Positions 11,620 through 22,599 of a DNA stretch of 64,000 nucleotides are shown in pieces. Source of the stretch: Deroplatys truncata. Its lineage: Eukaryota > Arthropoda > Insecta > Mantodea > Mantidae. The notes below the pieces were generated by a model that had not been told where the DNA came from, did no database searches, and worked only from the letters and a program-made list of their open reading frames with translations. Location of the stretch: assembly GCA_030765065.1 (NCBI GenBank), contig CM060989.1, positions 41,407,501 to 41,471,500 of the forward strand, given 5' to 3'. Every line of letters starts with the position of its first letter. The stretch's first letter is position 1. The translations under genes and the position numbers were made by a program.

Positions 11620-12372
11620 TTTACTTTATTGCTATCTACTAGGAAATATGTACTGTATTCCACCCAAAAATTTGATGTCGATATTTTACAGAAAATACAT
11701 CTTTTGAGGCACCCTGTAGCCAGCAAAGCATTTTTTAAAAAAGGCCCATGTGTATCTATGTGCATATACGGGTGTGAATAGCACATAACCCAAAAACTCC
11801 TGAAATAGGAACTTGGCATTTAAGTTCAAAACCTTCCAAGAATACAACACAAATATTTTCAAGAAAGTTCCCCACAAACTACTCTTAACATTAAAAAAAA
11901 ATATTTTTGATATTTGCAGATACGACTAACGATTATGATTAAATATTATATGTTTCAGGTATTTTAATGACTTAATAAAATATATATCTTGAATTTTCTG
12001 GTATTAGTCTGTGAAGTCCTTTTCATTCGGAATGAAATTTGTATAGCTGGTAAATCATAACAGGTACATAAAAACTACTCCCAAATAATATGCAACTCTT
12101 TTAAAAACAGTTTATTTCAAATATATTTTGTGGCATGCTCAACTTCTAAGATATCCGTTATTATTGGTTTGAACTCTTTTAAATACTTTGTCATTTTTAA
12201 AGTGTTGTTGCTATTCAGTCGTTTCTCAGATTTAATCGAAGGAGTAGGCCAGCATATAGCGACCGGATTTTGAAGCATTTGGATATCAATTTGGTTTTCT
12301 CTATGTCCTTTATATTTTCAATGAAATGTGTAATGCAGCTATTTCTGCAACGATTAACATGACGTAGATAGA
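11620..12372 (+). mobile_element. CTAC element, forward copy, tail-to-tail with next
   Basis: The copy starts ttttactttattgctatc and carries attccacccaaaaatt (11655), gcacataacccaaaaact (11781) and the ccagcatatagcg block (12250). It stops within the gtagatagaaaaa block at about 12370. A reverse copy follows at once, so the two lie tail-to-tail. Confidence 0.75.
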
Positions 12373-12377
12373 AAAAA

Positions 12378-12946
12378 AACTATTCTGATTGGTTAAATTC
12401 ACATGACTTTTTTACCCTCTATCGATCATTAGTAGGCATACAAACTATTCTTATTAAAGCTTATTTTTCGATCTAGCTCATTTTAATCCAAATAAACCTT
12501 TGCAGAAATAGCTACATTACACATTTCGTTATAGTTAGAAAGAGAACAACTGGACGCTATCTTAAAATTCCGCACTGTTTCCACGACATTGCGAGAAACA
12601 ACTGAAAATCGACAGGACTTTAAAAGAATGGTTGAATAATGCATAATTCAAACTATTTATAACGGATATCTCGGAAATGGCCGATGCCACAAAAAAGATA
12701 TTTGAAATAAATTGTGTGCGTTAAAGAGATCAACATTTTTCTGGTAGTACGTTTTCGTCTATCGCTTAACGTTTATCAGTTATACAAGTTTATACAACAT
12801 TTCCTTCGGATGAGGAAAACTTTAAAACCTATTCACAAAAATAATTCATGATATAAGTTTTATTTGTTATGTAAATATCATTAATATGTGCTATTTTAAT
12901 AAAATCGTTAGAGCAAGTTTTTCGAAAATAAAATTTTTGCAATAAG
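12378..12946 (-). mobile_element. CTAC element, reverse 5'-truncated copy
   Basis: It begins near the far terminus (attcacatgac..tttaccctctatc at 12397-12422). It shares the agcttatttttc, aataaacctttgcagaaata and gtacgttttcgtctatcgc blocks and is cut off at about 12946 before the TG tract. Confidence 0.75.
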
Positions 12947-13047
12947 CAGGTCGCCGCTAAGTTTGTCATCTCGAGCGAGATGCCTTGGTGGTCTGTCTGG
13001 GAAACAACTTGAGTCAATTGGGGAATTCAATGTCCCACCGGCATGTT

Positions 13048-13118
13048 GTCACAGTAGCTCAATGGTTAGAGCAACCGCACGGAGAGCGGGAGAACCCTGT
13101 TCAAATCCCGGCTGTGGC
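13048..13118 (+). tRNA. tRNA-like sequence or tRNA-derived SINE head
   Basis: Seventy-one bases can be drawn as a cloverleaf. GTCACAG pairs with CTGTGGC in the acceptor arm, GCTC with GAGC in the D arm, and CCGC with GCGG in the anticodon stem around a 7-nt loop, ACGGAGA. An A-box-like TAGCTCAATGG and a B-box-like GTTCAAATCC are present. Position 33 is C rather than T, and the T stem pairs badly. I therefore think it is a decayed tRNA or a SINE head, not a working tRNA gene. The anticodon would be GGA, but a serine tRNA should have a long variable arm, which is absent. Confidence 0.4.
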
Positions 13119-13171
13119 GTCGAATTTTTCAGTTCACTCTATATTAAAAACACACACAGAGACCTTTCTCT

Positions 13172-13345
13172 AAAAATCTGATGTGATACATTCACATGGC
13201 TTTCTCTACCTTCTATTTTTATTAGCGGGCATATAAACTATTATTACACGAGCTTATTTTTCTACCTACTACATTTTAATCCAAATAAACCTTTGCAAAA
13301 ATAGCTGCATTACACATTTCGTTATAGACACAGAGAGAACAGCGA
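13172..13345 (-). mobile_element. CTAC element, reverse terminal fragment
   Basis: The copy has a clean terminus, aaaatctgatgtgataca, at 13173-13190, followed by tggctttctctacc and the aataaacctttgcaaaaata block. It is interrupted at about 13345 by SINE-B. The sequence beyond the SINE begins a different reverse copy, so this one is truncated. Confidence 0.8.
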
Positions 13346-13625
13346 GGTCGTCCTTCGTGAACTAGTGGTACCGTGCTAACCTCTAGTTCCCGAGGTCGCG
13401 GGTTCAAACCCGGCGGAGGGCGATGAATTTTTTTCGGGTGTAGAAATCCTTAGCATGGCTTCCTTCGGAAGGGAAGTAAAGCCGGTGGTCCCGTGTCGTA
13501 GATTTATGGCACGTGAAAAAACCTCAAGCCTGATAAAGAGACCTCTGAGCAAAATCTCTGGTCTTTCACGCCCAATATAAAATGGGACGCTAAGGACCAT
13601 AGTAGTTAAACAGCGTCCTTAATAC
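13345..13625 (+). mobile_element. tRNA-headed SINE (SINE-B), forward
   Basis: The tRNA-like head at 13346-13418 has a strong B box, gcgggttcaaacccggcg. It is followed by a body of about 200 bp with ttcggaagggaagtaaagcc, a cacgtgaaaaaacctcaagc word and ctggtctttcacgccc, ending in an A-rich tail. A second copy lies in reverse at 31.66-31.94 kb with the same order and length. The family is non-coding. Confidence 0.8.
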
Positions 13626-13627
13626 AA

Positions 13628-14566
13628 AAAATAATTTCTGATGTGTTACTCTCACAAGATTTTGTCTACTCTTGTACAAACTATTTTTACAAACTCTTAT
13701 TCTCCATCTATTTCATATTAATCGACATAAACATTTGCAGAAACGATCTTTTGACATGCAAAGAGAATTACATTTTACACATAGCGACCAGGTCTAAAAA
13801 TATTTGACTATCGCTTAAAACGTACTATGTTCCCCTTGATTTGTAATTGCAAGGGCAACATAGAAACACAGTAACCTTTAAGCATCGACATATATCTTAA
13901 TAGCTGGTTGCTAGGTGCAGCACCATTCTCTTTGCCACAGATTAATGCTCTTTACAAGAGAAAAATGAATAACGAATTCCCATTTGAGAAAATAAGTATT
14001 GAAAAATTTAAGGGAATAACAAGAAATACCTCGAAAATGGTTCACTCAACAAAAAAATGTATATGACATAAATTGTGTATTTTAACGCGATCTACATGTT
14101 TTGTGTAGCAAAATTTTGTCTTTCTCTTATGGTTTACCAGTAATGCAAAAGTCGTTCACAATGAAGAATACTTTTGGAGACATTCCCAGAAAATTCGAGA
14201 CATACATTTCATCTGTCATGAAAATATCTTAAACATATAATATTTTAATCAAAATTGTCTGTCATTTTTGAGAAAATTAAAATGTTCCATGTAAAGGGTA
14301 ATCTGGGGGGAGGGATTTTCTTTAAAACCTTCGTGTCGCATCTCTGGAAGATACTGAACCGAAATAAAAAGTTTGGTGTTTGTCCGACTGTTCGTTTCTG
14401 AGTTATGCTGTTCACAGACACACACACGGACATTTTTCCAAAAGTGCTGTTTTTGGATTCAGGGGGTCTCAAAACATGTACTTCCGGTGAAGTCTCGGTA
14501 TCGAATTTTTGGATGGAATACAATACTTCCCCTACTTACTATACGTAGTAGAGAAAGTAAAAGAGA
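13628..14566 (-). mobile_element. CTAC element, reverse full-length copy
   Basis: Both ends are present: atctgatgtgttactctcac at about 13634 and ctatacgtagtagagaaagt at about 14538-14557. The interior matches the subfamily of the 17.9, 41.5 and 59.8 kb copies (for example aaaatatttgactatcgctt at 13796). The TG tract is reduced to cacacacacgg. A reading frame over its last third is a by-product, not a gene. Confidence 0.85.
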
Positions 14567-14585
14567 GAGAGAGAGGGAACTGCGT

Positions 14586-15053
14586 TAGTCAAATGTTTAA
14601 GAACTAGACATTATATGCTAGCCTTAAAATTCCATAGTGTTTCCATGAAATCGCAAGAAACAACTCAAAATCGATGGGACTTGAATGACAAGTATTGAAC
14701 GCTTGGGACGTATAATAACGAATACCACAGAAACTACTTATGTCACAAAAACGCATTTTAAGTAAACTGTGTGTTTTAAAGTACGTTTTCGTCTGTCGCT
14801 TAACGCTTACCAGTTGTACAAGTTCATACAAAATTCCTTGCGAATGAAGATCAACTTCCCATAAAATTCATGATACACATTTTATTTGTCATGTAAATAC
14901 TTTCCTGTATGGTATTTTAATCAAAATCGACAGAGCCAATTTTAAGAAAATCAAAAGTTCGAAAAATGTATCACGTGAAGGGTAGTTGGGAGTGGGTGGA
15001 TTTTCTTGAAATTTTCGGGTCGCATCCTTGTAAGATACTAAACTCAAATATCC
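14586..15053 (-). mobile_element. CTAC element, reverse partial copy
   Basis: The copy spans from the gtcaaatgtttaagaact block to tgaagggtagttgggag and tcgcatccttg at about 15010-15030. Both termini are missing. It is joined to an opposite-strand fragment at 15054. Confidence 0.7.
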
Positions 15054-15312
15054 TAAACTACCCTTTACATGGAAAAATTTTCCAACTATTTTATTTTCTC
15101 AGCAATACCTCTAACGATTTTGATTAAGGTACCGCAAGTTTTAAATATTTTCATGACAAATGAAATGTTTATCTTGCAGTTTTTTAAAATAACCTCCTCT
15201 GAAGCTCTCTTTATTCAGGATGACTTACATAACTGGTAAACCGTAAGAGAATGGCAAAACCTTACTGCACAGAAAATGTATATCTCATTAAAGCACACGA
15301 TTTATGTCAAGG
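15054..15312 (+). mobile_element. CTAC element, forward fragment
   Basis: A fragment with cctaaactaccctttacatg at its left end and aaaatgtatatctcattaaa near 15273. It is inverted relative to the preceding fragment, and the two share sequence that could pair as a stem. Confidence 0.65.
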
Positions 15313-16029
15313 CAAAGCACCTTTGAATTATCTAAAAACTCAGTTTCATTTTGAGTGATCTGAAATTTTGATCACAGTATGGGAACGTAATGTAAATAGC
15401 ACATACAAAATTTTAATCAGGTGTCATTTGTTTCAGAGCTATTAATGTTTTGTTCTGGATTGAATTAATTTGATTGCGTTGATTAAAAATCTGTATGCAT
15501 CAAGCAGTTTGTTAGATTCTATTCAGAATTTTATTTTGCCTTTAACACACCATTATAAAGAACCCCACTTTGGAGTTTTTGAAAATTCAGATAAACCTAT
15601 GCCAAGAAAAAGATAAACATAATAGCGTTGATGTATTTTTTCGATTTTATTGAGTATGCATCCATTAAAATATTTAATAAAATATAATGTACTAATACAA
15701 TTACAAAATCCTTTGTATGACCTTAAGTGAATATTCAGTAAGTTATTCTGGAAATTAGAAGTAGTCTGTAAAAAATAGTAAAACGTGAAGCATTTTAAGT
15801 AATGAAAAATGCTGAGAAAAAACCTTTGAGATAAACTATACTTAAGTTTGAAATATACATTATACTACTGTGTTCAGTAGTATTTAAAAGGCCATATAGA
15901 GCATTTAATATTGCGGACTGAGAAGGCCAAAGGTAAGTATGGGGTGTAAGCGTAATAAAAGCCATAACATTTCATTGCAATTTTTCTATATTTTCACAAC
16001 TGTATTGCTTTAAAGCTTTGGGGAGGGTT
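15313..16029. other. No recognised gene or repeat
   Basis: Very AT-rich sequence without open frames of note or repeats recognised elsewhere in the window. Confidence 0.5.
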
Positions 16030-16346
16030 AACTATATTTCCAAGATATGTATTCGTTATTATTGGTTTGAATTTTCAAAAACATATATTTTTCTGAAATG
16101 GGAAGTCGTTATTGTTTTTTTTCCTCAAGATAATGCAAAAGAACGGAATTTCAAAGCCATCACACTGTGACCAACTCATAAAATATTTCACTATCGCTTA
16201 ACTACTGTAGGTATTCCCCTACTCCCACTGTACCTACAAGAAAATATGTAATAAAACCATTTCTTATAAGCTTTTGTAAGAATTGTTTGCTGAAGAATGG
16301 GTAGAGAAAGTAATGTGAACGTAACACATCAGATGTTTTACTTGCT
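16030..16346 (+). mobile_element. CTAC element, forward 3' fragment
   Basis: Only the last third is present, from the aagatatgtattcgttatta block to the full far terminus gggtagagaaagtaatgtga at 16299-16318 and cacatcagatg. Confidence 0.7.
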
Positions 16347-17936
16347 TATGTCTAGGAGATCTACTTACTTAGCTTAAATGACATGTAACTGCTTGAAGTT
16401 GCAATTGTGTCGAGGTTTACTGCAATAAAGACTCTCAGGAAGGACAGAGAATAGCACGTTTCCTTGCAATAAGAGTAAAAGTGTCCTGACGGATGTGATA
16501 AACACTCTGCGAACTGCGGATGACGTCCAAAGGACCTCCCTAAGTCTAGTTCTCAACACTCTAAGAAAACAGCCATTTGAGAATATCACAAACACGAGTG
16601 GTTCCAAATGTGATCAAGTATGAGCAAATGGGTAGAAGCCAAAGAAGTTCCGAGATAGCACAGAACAATCAATTGTCCACTAGGGAAGAATAAACATCAC
16701 AGTCTTATAACACACCTAATAAAGAATATTTTCCAAACATATTTTACAAATTCAAAAATACGTCACCTACTCACAGAAATTATACAGTCAACCGTATGTT
16801 CATTACTAGAGCTCAGCATTGACCTATTGCGTTCTTTGTTTAGAATCGTAGGCTTTGTAGGAGAAAGGTCCCTATATTTAACCACTTGAGCCAATTAGTA
16901 AATAATAATTATATTTTCAAATCAAAATTTTCAGAAACACAAGCGTTAAAGTGACTAATTCTTGCGCTATAAATATCCTCAACACAATTTAAAATTAATA
17001 CAAGTATCAAGTGAGTAACATTTAAAATGTGAGATGGTGTAAATCGGTTTAAATTAGGAACGTGGTCCTTAAATTGAACCACCGTGTCTTAAAATGAACA
17101 ACATACTTTTAAGTTTAAAAGTATTGTTATTAATACAAAATACACATTTTATTGTACATTAAAAACGTATGTGCTATCAGCAACAAAAGTAGAGTCCAAA
17201 ATTGTGATAAGAATAGCAATTTCCTTAAACATTTTGAATTTTTATATAATGACAATCATTTGGTTTTTGGAATAGGTATTATTTGCAAATATAGAGTTTT
17301 TACTATGGTAAAGCCATACCCTACAACTCGCACACTGGATCATGTCCATCATTTCAGACAATTCACATATTCATGTCATCCACTGTTTTTAACATGATTT
17401 TTTTTAACTTAGCATATTATGTGGATATTTATTCACACGATATACTATTCGCAGTTGAGAAATCCTAGAACTTCAATAGGTTTCCTAAATTGGACCAGTT
17501 CAATATAGGGTTCAAACAGTGGTTCAATTTACGAGCCACGCCATTTTGGAAGCTTTAGCATCTATGTGACAAGGAGAGACGCTGTTTGAAAAAACGTATG
17601 CATGAATATTGTTGCTAAATAAACACTTTATAATATTTAATATACATAGATTATCTCAAATTTATCTAATTGGTCGTATAAGCTTAGCTAGATGAGTCAG
17701 ATATTACTTCTGAAGCACCAAACACACACACCACTTAATGCAACTGAAACCACAGCTCAGAATGCAAAGTCAACAACTCCAAGTATTCATAGCTGTACAC
17801 GCTACGCTTCTGCTGGGATTATGGTGCCATCTGTCGAACAGTTTGGAAAATATCGTAGCGGTTCAAATTAGGGACCTTCCCCCTACATATAAATATGTTT
17901 CATGCTTACTAGGGAAACATTTAATAACTTATACTC
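16347..17936. other. Unassigned, with one slightly coding-like minus-strand frame
   Basis: Most of this interval is AT-rich and unremarkable. A minus-strand frame at 16374-16607 encodes about 77 residues rich in leucine, arginine and valine, in a locally GC-richer patch. I recognise no domain and see no splice or start context that decides the matter, so I do not call it a gene. Confidence 0.35.
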
Positions 17937-18824
17937 TTTTTACTTTCTCTACTACGTATAGTAAGTAGGGGAAGTATTGCATTCCACCCAAAAATTCGAT
18001 ACCGAGATTTCACCGGAAATACATGTTTTGAGACCTCCTGAATCCAAAAAAAGCATTTTTGGAAACATGTCCGTGTGTGTGTCTGTGTGTCCGTGTGTGT
18101 GTCTGTGTGTGTGTGTGTCTGTGAACAGCATAACTCAAAAACGAACAGTCGGATAAACACCAAACTTGGTATTTAGGTTCAGTATCTTCCAGAGATGCGA
18201 CACGAAGGTTTTCAAGAAAATCCCCCCACCCCAGACTACCCTTTACATGGAAGATTTTTCGAAAATTTTAATTTTCTCAAAAATGGCTCTAACGATTTTG
18301 ATGAAAATATCATATGTTTAAGATAATGTCATGAGAAATGAAATGTATATCTCGAATTTTCTGGGAATGTCTCCAAAAGTATTCTTCATTGTGAACGACT
18401 TTTGCATAACTGGTAAACCATAAGAGATAGACAAAATTTTACTACACAAAAAATGTAGATCTCGTTAAAATACACAACTTATGTCATATACATTTCTTTT
18501 GTTGAGTGAACCGTTTTCGAGATATTTCTTGTTATTTCCTTAAATTTTACAATACTTATACTTTTTCTCACATTCGTTATTCATTTTTTTTATGTCCTGG
18601 ACATGCAAAGAGAATGGAATGCGCCACATAGCAACCAGCGTTAAAATATTTGACTATCGCTTAAAAGCTACCATATTTCGCTTGCATCTACAAGAAAATT
18701 ACCAATAAGATTGACATCTCGATATCTCGATTAACATGAAGCATATGGAGAATAGGCGTTTGTAAAATTAGATTGTACAAGAGTAGAGAAAGTCATGTGA
18801 GTGTAACACATCAGATTTTTTAAT
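17937..18824 (+). mobile_element. CTAC element, forward, young full-length copy
   Basis: This is the reference-quality copy. It starts tttttactttctctactacg and has the near-palindrome ctactacgtatagtaagtag. The element continues attgcattccacccaaaaat, then an interrupted TG tract at 18071-18120 and aacagcataactcaaaaacg. It ends gtagagaaagtcatgtgagt and cacatcagatttttt at about 18786-18824. It is nearly identical to the copy at 59.76-60.61 kb apart from the TG tract and scattered substitutions. No ORF of its own and no clear target-site duplication. Confidence 0.9.
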
Positions 18825-19260
18825 AAAACTTTTATCAAGGTATTCGTCTATCCTTATTTCATTACTTCTGCTATTGGCGGTTATTTATTAATGTTACGTT
18901 AACGTTAGCATTGCAGTTAATATTTCGGCTGTGAGCCATTGTTTACAACATGCCTGAGGAAATTTGTAGATAATACCGCCATTCCTTTCTATACGTCAGC
19001 GATTGCATTACTTCGTAATAATGAAACAGTTGAATTAAGTGATGGGACGATGCCACTATTTCTCATACTCGATACTCGCTTTATAAAGAATATAAAGGCG
19101 AGAGCGTGTTCATTGAATTATGTTCTTATTAGCAGTTTTCTGTGTATAAACGCATGTAACCAATTTCGTATTGTATGCTAATTCTGAAATTGTTCTTTTT
19201 TGACATTCTCCAAATGGCAGCAGTTTATCATCTTGATAATGCTACAGGTTATATATCCCA
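18825..19260. other. No recognised gene or repeat
   Basis: AT-rich sequence with a single short open frame at 18939-19181 that shows no recognisable domain. Confidence 0.4.
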
Positions 19261-19840
19261 TATACAGGGAGAACCAAAAAACTACGAACCAGCTGCGCGG
19301 TGTTTTTTCTGTCCGTGTCCTCGGCGCTCGTTTCCGTCTGCCGCTATCATAGAAAGGCGCGGATGAAACCATACAGCATTTTTAAAAGTACTTTTAAAGG
19401 CTTTACTTGCCAACTTTATGAAAGGAGATACTGAAACTGGCCACCGTCGTTGTCCATACATGTTTGTCACCTCTTTAGTAAACTACCCATCACTCGCCGT
19501 AGTTCACGTTGAGAAATGTTGGCAATTTTTTTCGAATACACTTGAAGCCCGTACATATGTCAATACAATTTTGCCCCCTATTTTTAGATAACAGACAGGG
19601 GGCGTGATTTTGCCTTTTTTCAACAAGACTCTGCAACAGCTCATAAGGGCAATATTTCGGTGAGAACAATTGAAAGTGTGTTTGAGGACAGAATTATTAC
19701 TAGATACTTGTGGCTCCCTCGGTCCCCCGACCTAACCCCCTGCGATTTCTATCTCTGGGGTAACTTAAAACAAAGTGTACAAGATAAACCCACACACCCT
19801 GGAAAAATTAAAGCAAATATCCGCCAGGAAATATCCTCAC
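19261..19840 (+). pseudogene. DDE transposon remnant with end and transposase C-terminal part
   Basis: The left side (19262-19430) carries a terminus-like block beginning tacagggagaaccaaaaaac, which recurs at 58.21-58.42 kb, so it is an element end. From about 19560 a transposase trace follows, including QQDSATAH near 19626-19650. The best part is WLPRSPDLTPCDFYLWGNLK at about 19711-19770, the block of the third catalytic acidic residue. Then KINPHTLEKLK and NIRQEISSLP are found in alternating frames. At least two frameshifts separate them, and the N-terminal two thirds are deleted. The copy is dead. The right side runs into a SINE. The type is common in insects. Confidence 0.7.
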
Positions 19841-19990
19841 TTCCCTCACGATGTTGAGTGGGCACCATTCCTATACCCGGGACCTAAAATCCGCTCTCCT
19901 AAGTGTGGGATCGAGCACGGGCGCATTCCTGGCCTGAGCACCACGCTCCAGCCGACTGTGCCATGGCGCAGGACACAGGTTGTGTTAAAG
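19835..19990 (-). mobile_element. tRNA-headed SINE (SINE-D), reverse
   Basis: Read on the minus strand, the head is ctgcgccatggcacagtcgg, an A-box-like start, and further in is a degenerate B box. It shares cctatacccgggacctaaaa and gcgcattc..ggcc words with 40.88-41.04 kb in the same orientation. It was inserted into, or truncates, the transposase remnant on its left. Confidence 0.6.
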
Positions 19991-20172
19991 ATTTATATAT
20001 TGTAACCCACTATTGCGACTTCCGTCTATTCTAGTGATCCCGGTAAGCATTAACACTGTAGTTATCTGGACCACTCTACACAAACAATATTTCTCAACTA
20101 TATTTCCATAGAATCTAATTATCCTTGATACATTTTTACTTTCTCTGTCACCTACCTATATTAATACTACAC

Positions 20173-20260
20173 AAAATCTGATACATTCACATGGCTTCCT
20201 CTACTCTCTATCTCTATATAGGGTAGAGAAAGTCTTGTGAATATATCACATCAGATTTTT
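20173..20260. repeat. 88-bp palindrome made only of CTAC-element termini
   Basis: The left arm reads aaaatctgatacattcacat then ggcttcctctactctctatc. The right arm is its imperfect complement, gggtagagaaagtcttgtga then tatatcacatcagattttt. Arms are about 40 bp with a centre of about 8 bp. Both arms equal the same (far) terminus of the CTAC element, with no element interior between them. Confidence 0.85.
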
Positions 20261-20263
20261 GCT

Positions 20264-21013
20264 TTTTCTACCACGTGTAGTAAGTAGAGGAAGTATTGTA
20301 TTCCAACCAAAAATTCTATGTCGAGATTTCACCGGAAATATATGTTTTGTGGCACCTGAATCCAAAAAAGAATTTTTACAAAAAACATCCGTGTGAACAG
20401 CAAAAATCAAACGAAAAGTCGGATAAATACCAAACTTGGTATTTAGGTCCAATACCTTCCAAAGATGCGACCCAAAACTTTCAACAAAATCCCCTCTCTC
20501 CAGACTACCCTTTGCATGCAAGACTTTTCGAAATTTTTTATTTTCTAAAAATCGCTCTAACCATTTTGATTAAAATACCATATATTAAAAGTTATTTACA
20601 TTAAAATAAAATTGAATTTTATGGGAATAGCCTGTGAAGTCCACTTCATTTGGAAGAAATTATGTAAACTGGTACACGTTAAGCGATGGACCAAAACGTA
20701 CTACACAAAAAATGTAGATCTCTTTAAAACACACAATTTATTTAAAATAATTTTTTTTAACATCAGCCGTTTCCGAGATATCCTTTATTAATAGTTGGAT
20801 TTGTTCAATACTTTCACATTCTTTAAGTCCCATCGATTTTCAGTTGTTTCTCACGATTGCATGGAACATGAAATGTGTAATGTAGCCATTTCTGTAAAAG
20901 TTTATTTAGAATAAAATGAAGTGTATATATACGCTTTAGTAAGAACAAATTGTATACCCACTAATAAACGATAGAGGGTATAGATAGTAATGTGAATGTA
21001 CACTCAGATTTTT
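20264..21013 (+). mobile_element. CTAC element, forward copy
   Basis: It starts tttttctaccacgtgtagta directly after the palindrome. It contains attgtattccaaccaaaaat, gaacagcaaaaatcaaacga and the ctaataaacgatagagggta terminus near 20959-20979. It ends in a degenerate actcagattttttttc. The TG tract is gone. Confidence 0.8.
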
Positions 21014-21023
21014 TTTCATATGA

Positions 21024-21615
21024 CCATCAGAATCAAGTAAATTTCTGTAATTGGATTTTGTGAAATGTCGATGACAGAGTAAATGACCCAGGCTTAATAT
21101 TCTTCTCTGACAAAGCATGGTTCCATTTACATAGTTATGTTCCGATGTAAAGTAATATGTATTGAAGCACAGAGAAAGCCGATTTTACACACAGATTCTC
21201 TTGCATGACGCAAAAATTGGTGTGCTGTGCAGTAAATGCATACAGAATAAAGCACCTATATTTTTCTGAACAAACAAATGCAGAGAGATACAAGAATGCC
21301 ATGCTCACACCATTTTTGATCTGCTGACCAACGTCTGGGTTTTTTCAACAAGACTCTGCTACCGCGCATACAGCTGACGAGTCATTAAATTTAATTCCGG
21401 AAAATTTTGAAGACACGGTAATTAGTAAGGGATTATGGTCCTCAAGATCCTCTGATTTAACTTTATGAGATTTTCATCTATGCGGGAATTTGGAAAATAA
21501 AGTGTATGCAAAAAACACCCAGACATTTAAAAATGTGAGGCGAAATTCACTCAATTTCAGATATTGAACTCTGGAGTGTGAATGAAAATTTCCTGTGTGG
21601 AAGAGAAGGACAACA
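21024..21615 (+). pseudogene. DDE transposase remnant, same family as 19.3-19.8 kb
   Basis: Frames on the plus strand show VNFCNWIL near 21033, then FFSDKAWFHLHSYV near 21101-21145, equivalent to the FFSDEAWFHLSGYV block that holds the first catalytic aspartate (SD retained, following E changed to K). Then come WxAVNA-like and FFQQDSATAHTAD near 21334-21375, the second aspartate. A degenerate SRSSDLTL-DF block with a stop marks the third, and YAKNTQTFKNVRRNS and a GQHFQ-like C terminus near 21610 follow. Frameshifts and stops are frequent. The N terminus is missing. It adjoins a CTAC element at its left end. Confidence 0.75.
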
Positions 21616-22491
21616 TTTCCAATACCCTATATAAATTTTATGTGCTTATTGTTTTATTTATTTTTAAAAAACACACATCTGCTTTCTCATTCTGATACTG
21701 TCATAAAGAAAAAGCATAAAAACATCATAAAGCGTAATAAAATGCATCAAAGGTATATAAATCACAGTAACAGTAATTATAAATACACGAACAATAAAAT
21801 CAAAAGTGTAACTAAGTAACTTAATATAACTATGAAAATGTGAGGTATTGCGGGGATATTATAACTGCTTAGGCGGGAGACGGAAGTGTCGGCGGCCGGC
21901 GCATGAGCGACCGTGTGGTGGCCATAGTGTGAAAGAAAGGGACTGTATAAAGGGCATTTCCTTTTGTAAATAAAGAATTAACTGTATTTTGACCTAAACG
22001 AAACTTCTGCCTTGCAGTATCAGTCACTTCATGAAGAAAACTGGCGAAAACGTACTTTAATGTTGTTTAAAAACACGCCGATTCATCAAAAACCTGATAT
22101 AAATGCGCAATTTCCCTTACATCATTTTAAATCTTTGCTCCAACTTCCTAGCAACTTTGAGTTTTTCTTTAAATTTCCTAAACAGATAGCCAAATCTCAA
22201 ACAACTCGATTCTTATTCGTATTCATGTTCACAACAGACTTTCACTCCTTTTTCTTTAATTAAAGCTATTTGATGTTAAAGTATTAATACGAGACATCAT
22301 GCTTATGCTAAATATAGTCTGTACACCCCTGTTCATTAGCGTTGCTTTCGTTTTCGCGGTTTAACAGAAGTGAAGTGAAAGTTATTGACATTGTTGATTT
22401 GTATTTTTACTATTCTGTATTAGACACACGGTCAATTTCCGTTATTTGTAGCTTAATGGGAAATCCTAAAACAATTTAAGTAAAGCCCTAC
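21616..22491 (+). other. Unassigned stretch with a possible short LTR-like module
   Basis: At 21839-22017 the sequence begins TGTGAGGTATTG. It has a TATA-like tgtataaaggg at 21945-21955 and a polyadenylation signal aataaa at 21969-21974, and could end in CA at about 22017. That order is what a short LTR or an isolated promoter with a nearby poly(A) site would show, but I find no partner LTR or internal coding region. The rest of the interval shows nothing that I recognise. Confidence 0.3.
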
Positions 22492-22597
22492 TTATACTTT
22501 CTCTATTACGTATAGTAAGTAGGGGAAGTATTGTATTCCATCCAAAATTTTGATATCGAGATTTCACCGGAAATATGTTCTTAGTCCCCCTGAGCAA
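22492..22597 (+). mobile_element. CTAC element, forward 5' fragment
   Basis: It reads atactttctctattacgtat, then the consensus as far as gatttcaccggaaatatg and a degenerate gggcctgaatcc block, and stops at a poly-A run where an opposite-strand copy begins. Confidence 0.8.
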
Positions 22598-22599
22598 AA

